Made by a program: the position numbers and the translations under genes. This document shows positions 50,781 to 59,135 of a stretch of 64,000 nt of DNA, piece by piece (the first letter of the stretch is position 1; every line of letters begins with the position of its first letter). Below the pieces are notes generated by a model that saw only the letters and a list, made by a program, of their open reading frames with translations, searched no databases and was not told the origin of the DNA. This DNA comes from Halorubrum trapanicum (GTDB lineage: Archaea > Halobacteriota > Halobacteria > Halobacteriales > Haloferacaceae): contig NZ_AP017569.1 in assembly GCF_002355655.1 (NCBI RefSeq), positions 310,001 to 374,000 of the forward strand. The letters run 5' to 3'.

Positions 50781-50851
50781 ATGAACGTCACCCCCGCAGT
50801 CGCCTATTTAAAAAGAGCCGACCACGAGTCTGCCTCTCGGATCTTCGCAAC

Positions 50852-51292
50852 TCAGAACGTCAGGTGCGAACTCGACGCCGGCCCGTCGTCGTCGCCCTCG
50901 TCGTCGGGTAACCCCTCGTAGAGGTACGTGAGGTCGTCGTCGGTGAGGAACACCGCGCCGTCGCGCACCTCGACGTCGATCGAGCGGAGCGTCGTGCCCG
51001 CGGCCTCGCCGTTGTCGCAGGAGCCCTCACAGGAATCGAACGCCGAGCCGTGCTTCGGGCAGACGACGGAGCCGCCCCGCGTCACGGCGCCAACCCCCTC
51101 CCGGTGGAGTCGCTGCTCCTCGTGGGTACAGCGGTTGATCCACGCGCGGACGGGCTGCTCCTCGCTACCCTCGGGCTCGTCCGCGCACGGCACGAGAAAC
51201 ACCTCGCGGTCTTCGTCGCCCTCGCGGGCGGTGAACGCCCACGATCCCTCCTCGCGCACCGTCTCGACGGTAGTGAGTCGGTAGCCGCTCAC
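50852..51292 (-). CDS. Rieske-type [2Fe-2S] protein
   Basis: This 146-residue soluble protein carries C-x-H near RCTHEEQRLH and C-x2-H in VVCPKHGSAFDSCEG, the two halves of a Rieske cluster site. It begins at GTG 51292 (SGYRLTTVETVREEG) and ends with an acidic tail. No membrane anchor is visible, so this is a ferredoxin-like Rieske rather than a bc-complex subunit. Between the two ligand pairs lies GVGAVTRGGSV instead of the usual longer spacer. It starts five bases before the stop of the geranylgeranyl reductase gene, so the two are likely co-transcribed; an electron-transfer role for that enzyme is inferred. Confidence 0.92.
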   Translation of the reverse strand: MSGYRLTTVETVREEGSWAFTAREGDEDREVFLVPCADEPEGSEEQPVRAWINRCTHEEQRLHREGVGAVTRGGSVVCPKHGSAFDSCEGSCDNGEAAGTTLRSIDVEVRDGAVFLTDDDLTYLYEGLPDDEGDDDGPASSSHLTF

Positions 51293-51296
51293 GGGC

Positions 51297-52667
51297 TCAG
51301 TACTTCGCGTCGGCGCCGGTCGTCTCGTAGACGCGGTCCATGATGTCGTCGCGCTCGCGGGTCCAGTTGGCCATCGCGGCGGGGCTCGTCGGGTACTCGT
51401 CGTAGTGGGAGATCAGCTCGTCCGCCAGCGACTTCGTCTGGTAGAAGTTCCGGATCGTCCCCCAGTAGCCGAACGACTTGACCGCGGCCTTCACCTTCAG
51501 GCCGAAGGACATCGAGGTCGACCCCTCGTACAGCGCCTCCGCGAGCTTCTCGCCCGGCAGCGACGCGAGCAGGCCCATCAGGTCGTCGACGTCGACCGCG
51601 GTCGAGAGGACGTTGTACACGTCGAGGCCGGCGTAGCGCCCGCCGAAGTGGTCCATCACGCGGGCGTTGTACCGCCAGAGGTTCTCCTCGCTCACGTCGC
51701 CGTCGGAGATCGCCTTCACCGCCTGCTCGCCGGCGTACTTGCCGGCGTACGCCGCGCCGGCGATGCCGCCGCCGGTCGTCGGGTTCACGTGGCCGGCGGC
51801 GTCGCCGACCGCCATGTAGCCGGGCGCGACCGCCGAGTCGTACGGGCGTCGGGTCGGCAGCGCGGCGCCGAGCTTGTCGCGCACCTCCGCGCCCTCGAAC
51901 TCGGGTCGGTCCCGGAGGTCCTCCTTCAGCGACTCGACGAGCTGCATCGGCTCCTCGGTCATCTGGAAGCCGAGCCCGGCGTTGATCTCCGTCGCCGTCC
52001 GCGGGAAGTACCAGAGGTACCCCGCGGCGCGGTCGGTCGCTTTGAACACCAAGGCGTCGTCCCACTCGACCGGCTCCGGCACCTCGACGATCTCGCGGTA
52101 GGCGGAGCAGAACTGCGAGTAGCGGACGTTCGTGTCGAAGGTGGTCCCCTCGAAGTCGGCCTTGTCCTGGAGCAGCGAGAGCGACCCGGCGCCGTCGATC
52201 ACGACGTCCGCCGCGTACGTCCGCGGCTCGCCCTTTCGCACCGCGTGGAGCCCCGTGACGCGGCCCGTCTCGTCCTGTAACACGTCGTTGATGACGGTGT
52301 CGTAGTGGAAGTCGACGCCGGCGTCCTCGGCGCCGGCGATGATCTGGCGGCCGTACTCCCAGCGGTCGATGACGGCGAGCTCGCCGGGGACCGGGATCTC
52401 GAGGACCGTGTCCTCCTGCGGGATCTCGAAGCGGCCGTGGTCGACGCCCGTGTTCGTGAACGCGGGTTCGAGCCGGTCTTTCGGGATCGCCTCCGGGAAG
52501 GCGTCGGCCCCCTTCAGGGCGTCGCCGCAGGCGATGTGGCCGGCCTCCTCCTCGTCCTTCCGCTCGACGATGACGACGTCGAGCCCCTCGTTCGCGATCG
52601 TCGCGGCGGCGTAGCAGCCGGCGGTGCCGGCGCCCGCCACGACGACGTCGTACTCGTCGATATCCAT
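51297..52667 (-). CDS. Geranylgeranyl reductase family flavoprotein
   Basis: This 456-residue FAD protein has the dinucleotide loop VVVAGAGTAGCYAAATIANEG and VVIVERKDEEEAGHIACGDALKG at the N-terminus, YLWYFPRTATEINAGLGFQ in the substrate region, and VAPGYMAVGDAAGHVNPTTGGGI as the second FAD motif. Family members hydrogenate the double bonds of digeranylgeranyl glycerophospholipids or menaquinone side chains, giving saturated phytanyl lipids in archaea. Reductant in archaea is ferredoxin or another low-potential donor, and such genes flank this one on both sides (Rieske downstream, HTH-ferredoxin divergent). Confidence 0.92.
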   Translation of the reverse strand: MDIDEYDVVVAGAGTAGCYAAATIANEGLDVVIVERKDEEEAGHIACGDALKGADAFPEAIPKDRLEPAFTNTGVDHGRFEIPQEDTVLEIPVPGELAVIDRWEYGRQIIAGAEDAGVDFHYDTVINDVLQDETGRVTGLHAVRKGEPRTYAADVVIDGAGSLSLLQDKADFEGTTFDTNVRYSQFCSAYREIVEVPEPVEWDDALVFKATDRAAGYLWYFPRTATEINAGLGFQMTEEPMQLVESLKEDLRDRPEFEGAEVRDKLGAALPTRRPYDSAVAPGYMAVGDAAGHVNPTTGGGIAGAAYAGKYAGEQAVKAISDGDVSEENLWRYNARVMDHFGGRYAGLDVYNVLSTAVDVDDLMGLLASLPGEKLAEALYEGSTSMSFGLKVKAAVKSFGYWGTIRNFYQTKSLADELISHYDEYPTSPAAMANWTRERDDIMDRVYETTGADAKY

Positions 52668-52825
52668 TACCGGACCGTGTCGTGCCCCCGGCAAAACTCT
52701 TTGCTCCCGTTTCGGTCGGATCTCCGGGAACGGATTGTCCTCATTCGCCGCTCCTCGACCGATCCGAACCCGTGCCTAACTGTTCAGGCTCGACGTTTAA
52801 CGGCCTCGAAGCGAACGACAGGGAC

Positions 52826-53626
52826 ATGGGCCAACTCGAACACGTCGACGCCGACCGCCTCCGGGCGTGGCTCCCGGAGGTCCGGTCGGCCGAGGCGACC
52901 GCGGCGCTGATGGTCGCCGTCGCGTACGACAGAGGGATCGGCACGGCGGAGCTCGCCTCGTGGTACGGCCGCTCGGAGGAGTGGGTCGAGGAGACGGTCG
53001 ACGCGCTCGACTCCGGGCGGCTCGTCTCGACCGTCGCCCGCCTCGAAGGGGTCGACGTCGAGGCGGTCGCCGCCGAGTCGAACCTCGCGCCGTCGACGGT
53101 CCGCGACTGGTTCGACGGCCTCGCCGACGAACCGGTCCCGGAGGCGGCCGACGTGGTCCGGCGGTACGCGGAGGGGTCCGTCGAGCCGGTGCGGACCGGG
53201 TCGCCGTCGACCGTTTACCACCTCGACCACGAGACGCTTACCGAGCGCGGCTGGTCGCTCGACGACGAGGGCCTCTTCGAGAAGGCGGCCGAGGCCGACC
53301 TCGACCTCCCGGAGTACGGCCGCTTCCTCGTCGAGCCCGACGAGTCGATCCTCGAGGCCGCCGAGCGCGGCGGGCGGTCGTGGCCGTACGCGTGCCGCGG
53401 CGGCGCCTGCTCGAACTGCGCCGTGGTCGTCGTCGAGGGCGACGTGGCGATGCCGGGACAGTCGATCCTCTCGGACGAGCAGATCCGGGAGACGAACGCG
53501 CGCCTCTCCTGCGTCGGGGTGCCGATCACCGAGGAGGTGAAAGTCGTCACGGGCGTCGGCGACACCGACGCGTTCGCCGACCTGCGGCTACCGTCGCCGA
53601 CCGACGAGACGGGAGCGTCGGACTGA
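52826..53626 (+). CDS. HTH-domain [2Fe-2S] ferredoxin fusion
   Basis: This 266-residue protein has two helix-turn-helix-like segments at the N-terminus (GIGTAELASWYGRSEEWVEETVDAL and VEAVAAESNLAPSTVRDWFDGL, about residues 33-110) and a plant-type ferredoxin at the C-terminus (about 165-255), with C-x4-C-x2-C in YACRGGACSNCAVV and the last Cys in RLSCVGVPITEEV. The ATG at 52826 fits the HTH start; the open frame runs back to 52682. Haloarchaeal ferredoxins of this kind carry extra N-terminal domains. It may act as an electron carrier, or the HTH part may sense redox state and bind DNA. It is divergent from the geranylgeranyl reductase gene. Confidence 0.88.
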   Translation: MGQLEHVDADRLRAWLPEVRSAEATAALMVAVAYDRGIGTAELASWYGRSEEWVEETVDALDSGRLVSTVARLEGVDVEAVAAESNLAPSTVRDWFDGLADEPVPEAADVVRRYAEGSVEPVRTGSPSTVYHLDHETLTERGWSLDDEGLFEKAAEADLDLPEYGRFLVEPDESILEAAERGGRSWPYACRGGACSNCAVVVVEGDVAMPGQSILSDEQIRETNARLSCVGVPITEEVKVVTGVGDTDAFADLRLPSPTDETGASD

Positions 53627-53706
53627 CGGCGGACGCGTTCCGACGTGAGCCGGCCGCGAGAAAGCGCCGGAGCGGACCAGCGTGGAAAACCGCTCGACAG
53701 CTTCGA

Positions 53707-54798
53707 TTACTCCTCGGTCTCGTAGTGTTCGCCCGCCGCCTCGGGGAGCCGCGTCCGACCGACCAGCGCGAGCACGACGATGACGACCACGAAGGGCGTG
53801 ATCCGGATGAGCTGGCGGGGGACCCCGATCCCCTGCGTCTGGAGGACGGTCTGGAGCGCGTCCAACCCCGCGAACAGCATCGTCGAGAAGAACGTCCCGA
53901 CCGGATTGTAGTTGCCGAACAGGTACGCCACGATGGCGATGAACCCCTTCCCGTTGACCATCGTCGGGCCGTTCCCGGTGAACAGCCCGAGGTCGAGCGA
54001 CAGCGCCGCGCCACCCATCCCCGCGAGCGCGCCCGAGATCAGCACCGCGGCGTACCGGACGCGGGTGACGCTCACGCCGGCGGTGTCGAGCGCCTTCGGG
54101 TTCTCGCCGCTGGCGCGGATCCACCGGCCGAACGCGGTCCGCTCGAACACGTACCACGACCCGGCGACGGCGACGAACAGCATGTACACGGACGGCGACG
54201 CCGAGAACAGCGCGCCGAAGAACGGGATGTCGGCGAGCACCGGCACCGATATCGACCCCGTCGTCGCGACGGTCGGGGAGTTCGGGCTCCCGTAGAACAC
54301 CTGCGAGGCGAACGGGGCGAGCCCGAGCGCGATGAGCCACACCGCGAGCCCGGCGATGATCTGGTCCGCCCGGAACCCGATCGTCACGACGGCGAAAAGC
54401 GCCGCGAGCAGCGTGCTCGCGACCACTCCCCCGGCGTAGCCGACCCAGACCCCGCCGGTGACGTCGGCGACGTAGACGGCGCTGAACGCCGAGATGATCA
54501 GGAGCCCTTCCAGCCCGATGTTGATCACGCCGGACTTCTCCGCGAAGATCCCCCCGAGGGCCGCGAACGCAATCGGCACCGAGAGCCGCAGCGCCGAGGC
54601 GAGCGTGAACCGGCTCGTGAGCGCGTCCGCGAGCGTCCCGGCGACCGAGTCCGGGAAGACCAGCCCGGCGAGAAGCAGCGCGACCACCGCGGCGACCGTC
54701 GCGCCGGCGAAGAGCGCGCGGGCCGAGTACCGCTCGAAGATCGACTCCCGCTCGGGGCCCGACTCGGTCGCCGAACCGTCGGCGGACGCGTCACTCAT
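53707..54798 (-). CDS. BMP-type ABC importer, permease 2
   Basis: This 363-residue integral membrane protein has about eight hydrophobic helices. It is the second permease of the cluster: SVPIAFAALGGIFAEKSGVINIGLEGLLIISAFSAV is the conserved early segment, and LAGMGGAALSLDLGLFTGNGPTMVNGKGFIAIVAYLFGNYNP the conserved later one. BMP-family systems import nucleosides such as guanosine or adenosine, or simple sugars. Its start overlaps the preceding permease stop by eight bases. It is the last gene of the operon. The C-terminal tail EAAGEHYETEE is short and acidic. Confidence 0.92.
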   Translation of the reverse strand: MSDASADGSATESGPERESIFERYSARALFAGATVAAVVALLLAGLVFPDSVAGTLADALTSRFTLASALRLSVPIAFAALGGIFAEKSGVINIGLEGLLIISAFSAVYVADVTGGVWVGYAGGVVASTLLAALFAVVTIGFRADQIIAGLAVWLIALGLAPFASQVFYGSPNSPTVATTGSISVPVLADIPFFGALFSASPSVYMLFVAVAGSWYVFERTAFGRWIRASGENPKALDTAGVSVTRVRYAAVLISGALAGMGGAALSLDLGLFTGNGPTMVNGKGFIAIVAYLFGNYNPVGTFFSTMLFAGLDALQTVLQTQGIGVPRQLIRITPFVVVIVVLALVGRTRLPEAAGEHYETEE

Positions 54799-56035
54799 CC
54801 GTCTCACCTCCGTCGGTCGGGACGCCGCCGTCGGTCGCGGCCGCCTCCGGCTTCCGTCCGGTCCCCGGGAACCCGCGGGCCAGCAGCCGGAAGAACTCCG
54901 GCATCGCCACGAACAGGATGATCAGTCCGCGGAGGACCCCGACGAGCTGCGGCGGGACGTCGGTGGCGAACTGGACGACCGTCGTCCCGCTCTTCAGCAC
55001 GCCGAAAAGCAGCGCGGCGATCCCGACGCCGAGCGGGTTGTTCCCGGCGAGGATCGAGACGGTGATCCCGTCGAAGCCGTACGAGGGGATCCCCGTCTGG
55101 AACGTGCCGAGCACCATCATCACGTACATCGCGCCGGCGATCCCGCCGAGCGCGCCCGAGAGCGTCAGGCTCGCGACGACGGTGCGCTTGGCGTCGACGC
55201 CGCCGTACTCGGCCGCCTCGGGCTGGACGCCGCTCGTGCGCACGTCGTACCCGAAGGCCGTGTGTTCGAGGACGTAGTACAGCGCGCCGAGCGCGAGCAG
55301 CCCGAAGGCCAGCGCGACCAGCGAGAAGTCCTGGCGCGCGCCGAACAGCACCGCCGGGAACTGCGCGAACTCGGGGAGGGGGACCGTCTGGTTGGCAGCG
55401 CTCTCGGGGTCTTTGAACACGCCGCTGACCAGATACAGCGCGACGCCGGTCGCGATGAAGTTGAGCATGATCGTCGTGATCACCTCGTTGGCGTCGGCGT
55501 ACGCCTTCAACAGGCCGGGGATCGCGCCGTAGAGGCCGCCGAACACCGCCCCGACGAGGAGCCCGAATGGGATCAGCACGACGGTCCCGACGACGCCCGA
55601 CACGAGCGACGACGCCCAGAGGACGCCGAGCGCGGTCGCCAGCCCCCCGACGACGAGCTGGCCTTGGGTTCCGATGTTGAAGATCCCGGCGCGGAACGCC
55701 AAGGCGACGGAGAGCCCGGTGAATATCAGCAGCGTCGTCTCGCGGAGGGTGACCGCGAACTGCCCGTTCGGCGACCAGCCCCCGCTGAGGGGGTCGCCCA
55801 GCGCCCCGAGGAAGAGGCGGTCGAACACGACGACGGGGTCGTAACAGAACCCGGTCCCGAAGTAGTACACCGCCTCGCCGGCGGTACAGGTCGTCATGCG
55901 CCCGGCGACGAGAACGAGCACCGCGCCGATGAGCACGGAGAGCACGAGCGCGGCCGTGCTGATCAGGATCCGCTCGGTCGCGGACGCCGTGGCGAGCCGA
56001 GAGAGCGCCTGCCGCACGCGGTCGGCGGCGCTCAC
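54791..56035 (-). CDS. BMP-type ABC importer, permease 1
   Basis: This 414-residue membrane protein is the first permease of the importer. Motifs are ILISTAALVLSVLIGAVLVLVAGRMT at the N-terminus, SVALAFRAGIFNIGTQGQLVVGGLATALG as the conserved core and GIAGAMYVMMVLGTFQTGIPSYGFDGITVSILAGNNPLGVGIAAL near the end. A periplasmic-side extension, AVYYFGTGFCYDP, follows the first helix. It starts at GTG 56035, overlapping the ATPase stop by four bases. The pair of related permeases forms the heteromeric channel. Confidence 0.92.
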   Translation of the reverse strand: MSAADRVRQALSRLATASATERILISTAALVLSVLIGAVLVLVAGRMTTCTAGEAVYYFGTGFCYDPVVVFDRLFLGALGDPLSGGWSPNGQFAVTLRETTLLIFTGLSVALAFRAGIFNIGTQGQLVVGGLATALGVLWASSLVSGVVGTVVLIPFGLLVGAVFGGLYGAIPGLLKAYADANEVITTIMLNFIATGVALYLVSGVFKDPESAANQTVPLPEFAQFPAVLFGARQDFSLVALAFGLLALGALYYVLEHTAFGYDVRTSGVQPEAAEYGGVDAKRTVVASLTLSGALGGIAGAMYVMMVLGTFQTGIPSYGFDGITVSILAGNNPLGVGIAALLFGVLKSGTTVVQFATDVPPQLVGVLRGLIILFVAMPEFFRLLARGFPGTGRKPEAAATDGGVPTDGGETDE

Positions 56036-57711
56036 GCCCGCTCACCGTCCGTGGGGTCCGCGCTGTCGACCGGCTCGTCCCGATCCCGCTCGCCGGAGCC
56101 GCCGCCTTCCGTCTCGTCGGGGTCCCCGCCTCCCGCGTCCGGGTCGACCGCCGCGTCGACGTCGGTCGCGGTCGGCTCGCCGTCCCCGGCGTCGCCCCCC
56201 GGCCGCTCGCCCGCCATCAGCAGGCCGAGCTCCTCTTCGGTCGTCTCGTCGGGGTCGACCACGTCGATGAACTCGCCCTCGTAGATGACCGCTAAGCGGT
56301 CCGAGAGTCCCTGTACCTCCTCCAGCTTGGAGGAGACGAGGAGGACCGCAACGCCCTGCTCGCGGAGCTCCAGCAGCCGCTCGTGGATGAACTCGATCGA
56401 ACCGACGTCGACGCCGCGCGTCGGGTGCGAGGCGACGACGAGCTCCGGGTCGCGCTCGAACTCCCGACCGACGATGAACTTCTGCTGGTTGCCGCCGGAG
56501 AGCGACTCCGCGTCCGCGTCGGCGTCCGGCGGCCGGACGTCGTACTCGTCGATGATCGCCTCCGCGCGGTCGCGCGTCCTCGGCCAGTCGATCCGGCCGC
56601 CGGCGGCGAGCTCCGGGTCGTGTTGGCTCCCCAACAGCCCGTTCTCGACGAGGTCGAACTCCATCACCAGCCCGCGCTCCTGACGGTCCTCGGGGACGTA
56701 CGCCATTCCGGCGTCGATCCGCTCGCGCCGCGACGCGGTCGTCACGTCCTCGTCGCGGAACCGGACCTCGCCCGCGTCGACCGACTGGAGCCCGGTCACC
56801 GCCTCGACGAGCTCCGACTGACCGTTGCCGTCCACGCCGGCGATCCCGAACACCTCGCCGCCCCGCACGTCGAAGGAGACGCCGTCGACCGCCCGGACGC
56901 CGCGGTCGTCCTCGACGACGACGTCCGAGACCGACGCGACGACGTCGCCCGTCTCCGCGGCCCCGTGATCGACGTCCATGAGCACCTCGCGGCCGACCAT
57001 CAGCTCCGCGAGCTCCTCCTGGCTCGTCCCGTCGGCGTCGACGGTCCCGACCTTCCGCCCGTCCCGGAGGACGGATATCTCGTCGGCCGCGCGCATCGCC
57101 TCGCCCAGCTTGTGGGTGATGAAGATGATCGTCTTCCCCTGCGCGGTGAGCTCCTCCAGCACCTCGAACAGCTCGTCGACCTCCTGCGGCGTCAGCACGG
57201 CGGTCGGCTCGTCTAGGATCAGCGTCTCGGCGCCGCGGTACAGCGCCTTCAGGATCTCGACGCGCTGCTGTTCCCCGACGGAGACGTCCTCGATCCGCGC
57301 GTCGGGGTCGACGTCGAAGCCGTACCGGTCGGAGAGGTCGACGACGGCCTCCCGGGCCGCGTCTCGGTCGACGGCGAGCCCGCCCCACTTCCGCGGCTCG
57401 TTGCCGAGCGTGATGTTCTCGGTGACGGTCATCGGGTCAACGAGCATGAAGTGCTGGTGGATCATCCCGACGCCGGCGTCGATCGCGTCCCGCGGCGAGC
57501 CGAACGCCTTCGGCTCCCCGTCGAGCAGAACCTCTCCCGACGTCGGTTCGTAGAGGCCGTAGAGGACGTTCATCAACGTCGTCTTCCCGGCCCCGTTCTC
57601 GCCGAGGAGGGCGTGTACGGTACCGCGTTCGACCTCGAGGTCGACGTCGTCGTTCGCCACGACGCCGGGGAACCGCTTGGTTATCCCGTCGAGGTGGACG
57701 GCTGTGGCCAT
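56032..57711 (-). CDS. BMP-type ABC importer, ATPase with two nucleotide-binding domains
   Basis: This 559-residue protein holds two ABC domains, as in the sugar/nucleoside ATPases of the RbsA type. Domain 1 has GENGAGKTTLMNVLYG, the SVGEQQRVEILKALYRGAE signature and LILDEPTAVLTPQE. Domain 2 has a degenerate P-loop, GIAGVDGNGQSELVEAV, lacking the GKT, and the LSGGNQQKFIVGREFE signature. So ATP is probably hydrolysed at one site. The C-terminal 60 residues are a disordered Gly/Asp tail. It precedes permease 1 and follows the binding-protein gene. Confidence 0.95.
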   Translation of the reverse strand: MATAVHLDGITKRFPGVVANDDVDLEVERGTVHALLGENGAGKTTLMNVLYGLYEPTSGEVLLDGEPKAFGSPRDAIDAGVGMIHQHFMLVDPMTVTENITLGNEPRKWGGLAVDRDAAREAVVDLSDRYGFDVDPDARIEDVSVGEQQRVEILKALYRGAETLILDEPTAVLTPQEVDELFEVLEELTAQGKTIIFITHKLGEAMRAADEISVLRDGRKVGTVDADGTSQEELAELMVGREVLMDVDHGAAETGDVVASVSDVVVEDDRGVRAVDGVSFDVRGGEVFGIAGVDGNGQSELVEAVTGLQSVDAGEVRFRDEDVTTASRRERIDAGMAYVPEDRQERGLVMEFDLVENGLLGSQHDPELAAGGRIDWPRTRDRAEAIIDEYDVRPPDADADAESLSGGNQQKFIVGREFERDPELVVASHPTRGVDVGSIEFIHERLLELREQGVAVLLVSSKLEEVQGLSDRLAVIYEGEFIDVVDPDETTEEELGLLMAGERPGGDAGDGEPTATDVDAAVDPDAGGGDPDETEGGGSGERDRDEPVDSADPTDGERA

Positions 57712-57806
57712 TGTCTGGTTCTCTCTGGTTCGAGGGGGCGTGAATATGTTTGGATATGGGTCGGACCGCGCGACGCGCCCCACGGCGGCGGCCGGTCCGT
57801 GGAGCC

Positions 57807-58934
57807 CTACGTGTCCGAGGGCGACGAGGGAACGTCGATATCGCCGGCGATGATGTCCTCCCGGGCGCTCGCGACCTCGTCGCGCACCTCTTGGGGGATC
57901 TCGGAGCCGAGCTGGTCGCCGTAGACGAGCGCCACGCCGTCGTTGTCGAGCCCGAGCGTAATGTTCGAGCCGCCGGGGAACTCGCCCTCGACGGTCGCCT
58001 CGATCGCGTTGTAGACGGCGGTGTCGACGCGCTTGACCATGCTCCCGAGGATGACGTCGGCGTAGTCGGGGCGCGTGATCGACTGGTCGCGGTCGACGCC
58101 GATCGCGAACTTCCCCTGCTCCTGTGCGGCCTGGAACACGCCGGTGCCGGTGTTGCCCGCGGCGTGGTAGACGATGTCAGCGCCGCTGTTGTACATCGAA
58201 TTCGCCGCCTCGCGACCCGCAGCGGGATCGCTGAAGCTCCCGGTGTAGTTGACGCTGACGTCGACGTCGTCGGCGCCGGCGGCGACGCCCGCCTGGAAGC
58301 CGGCCTGGAACTTCTGGATCAGGGAGGACTCGACGCCGCCGACGAACCCGAGGTTCGTGGAGTCGCCCTGGGTGGAGCCGGCGCCAGCCGAGAAGTCGCG
58401 GGTGGTGAGCAGGCTCGCCATCAGGCCCGCGAGGTACGACCCCTCGTGCTCCCGGAACGTGTAGCTCGCGACGTTGTCCGCCTCGACGACCTCGTCGACG
58501 ATCATGAAGTCCTGATCGGGGTACGACTCGGCGGTTTCCGAGAGCGAGTCGGCCTGGAGGAAGCCGATACAACACACCAGGTCGTAGTTCGGGTCGGTCG
58601 AGCTCGCGAACTGCTGCTGGAACGTGCTGAACTGCGCCACCTCGTCCGGCTGGGCCTCTCCGAACGAGATGCCCAGCTCCTCTTCCGCTTCGAGCGCGCC
58701 CTGTTGGGCCTGGTCGTTGAACGACCCGTCGCCGAGGCCGCCGGTCGCGTACACCATCCCGACGTTCGCCGCCGGGGCGCTCTCGCCGTCGGACCCGTCG
58801 GAGCCGTCCGAGTCGGTCGAGCCGTCTGATCCGTCTCCGCCCTCACTCGGGCCGCCGCTACATCCGGCGAGGCCGACCAGGCCCGCCGCGCTTGCCGCCT
58901 TGATGAACCGCCGCCGATCGAAGTCGGATGTCAT
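57807..58934 (-). CDS. BMP-family substrate-binding lipoprotein
   Basis: This 375-residue exported protein begins MTSDFDRRRFIKAASAAGLVGLAGCSGG: twin-arginine signal, hydrophobic stretch and LAGC lipobox, so it is probably Tat-exported and lipid-anchored, as usual in haloarchaea. An acidic Ser/Asp/Gly linker follows. The BMP core includes VGMVYATGGLGDGSFNDQA, NYDLVCCIGFLQADSL, YTFREHEGSYLAGLMASL, LGFVGGVESSLIQKFQAGFQAG and IVYHAAGNTGTGVFQAAQEQGKFAIGVDRDQS. Homologues (PnrA/BmpA) bind purine nucleosides. It is first in the importer operon. The two cysteines in LVCCIG are uncommon. Confidence 0.94.
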   Translation of the reverse strand: MTSDFDRRRFIKAASAAGLVGLAGCSGGPSEGGDGSDGSTDSDGSDGSDGESAPAANVGMVYATGGLGDGSFNDQAQQGALEAEEELGISFGEAQPDEVAQFSTFQQQFASSTDPNYDLVCCIGFLQADSLSETAESYPDQDFMIVDEVVEADNVASYTFREHEGSYLAGLMASLLTTRDFSAGAGSTQGDSTNLGFVGGVESSLIQKFQAGFQAGVAAGADDVDVSVNYTGSFSDPAAGREAANSMYNSGADIVYHAAGNTGTGVFQAAQEQGKFAIGVDRDQSITRPDYADVILGSMVKRVDTAVYNAIEATVEGEFPGGSNITLGLDNDGVALVYGDQLGSEIPQEVRDEVASAREDIIAGDIDVPSSPSDT

Positions 58935-59135
58935 CTCGTTCCTATCCCCGTCGGAACGCGGCATAAATTCGTCGTTCCGAGGGCAGCGATGTGACACGTT
59001 CGTGAAGGGACTCGGCCGAATACCGGGCAAAATCCCCGCCGATCCCCGTGATCCGATCCACGAATCCGAATTTTACACGGTCGTGAACGTGGCGACGGGA
59101 TCGACGGAGTACCGCGCCCGGACCGTCGGCCCGAC

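Larger units (their letters stand above)
50434..50814. repeat. Structured intergenic repeat element
   Basis: Between two convergent genes lies a non-coding block with AT-rich tracts at both ends (TATTTAAAAA at 50434-50443 and TTTATAAAT at 50458-50466 on the left; TTATAAATAAAA at 50742-50753 and TATTTAAAAA at 50805-50814 on the right) and a GC-rich, strongly folded middle. It contains three hairpins, at 50481-50514, 50525-50556 and 50601-50712, and a 20-base sequence repeated exactly at 50692-50711 and 50761-50780. A reduced relative is at 61738-61854. It could be a structured RNA, a transcription-end element or a miniature mobile element; nothing in it looks protein-coding. Confidence 0.6.

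Noticed and set aside
50684-50911. Open frame through the repeat element containing PHGWGF twice
   Set aside because: The repeated peptide is just the translation of the 20-base direct repeat. The frame overlaps the Rieske gene and has no family match.
51297-52065. Arg-rich frame inside the geranylgeranyl reductase gene
   Set aside because: It is a shifted reading of the reductase, with typical Arg/Gly/Pro bias and no domain.
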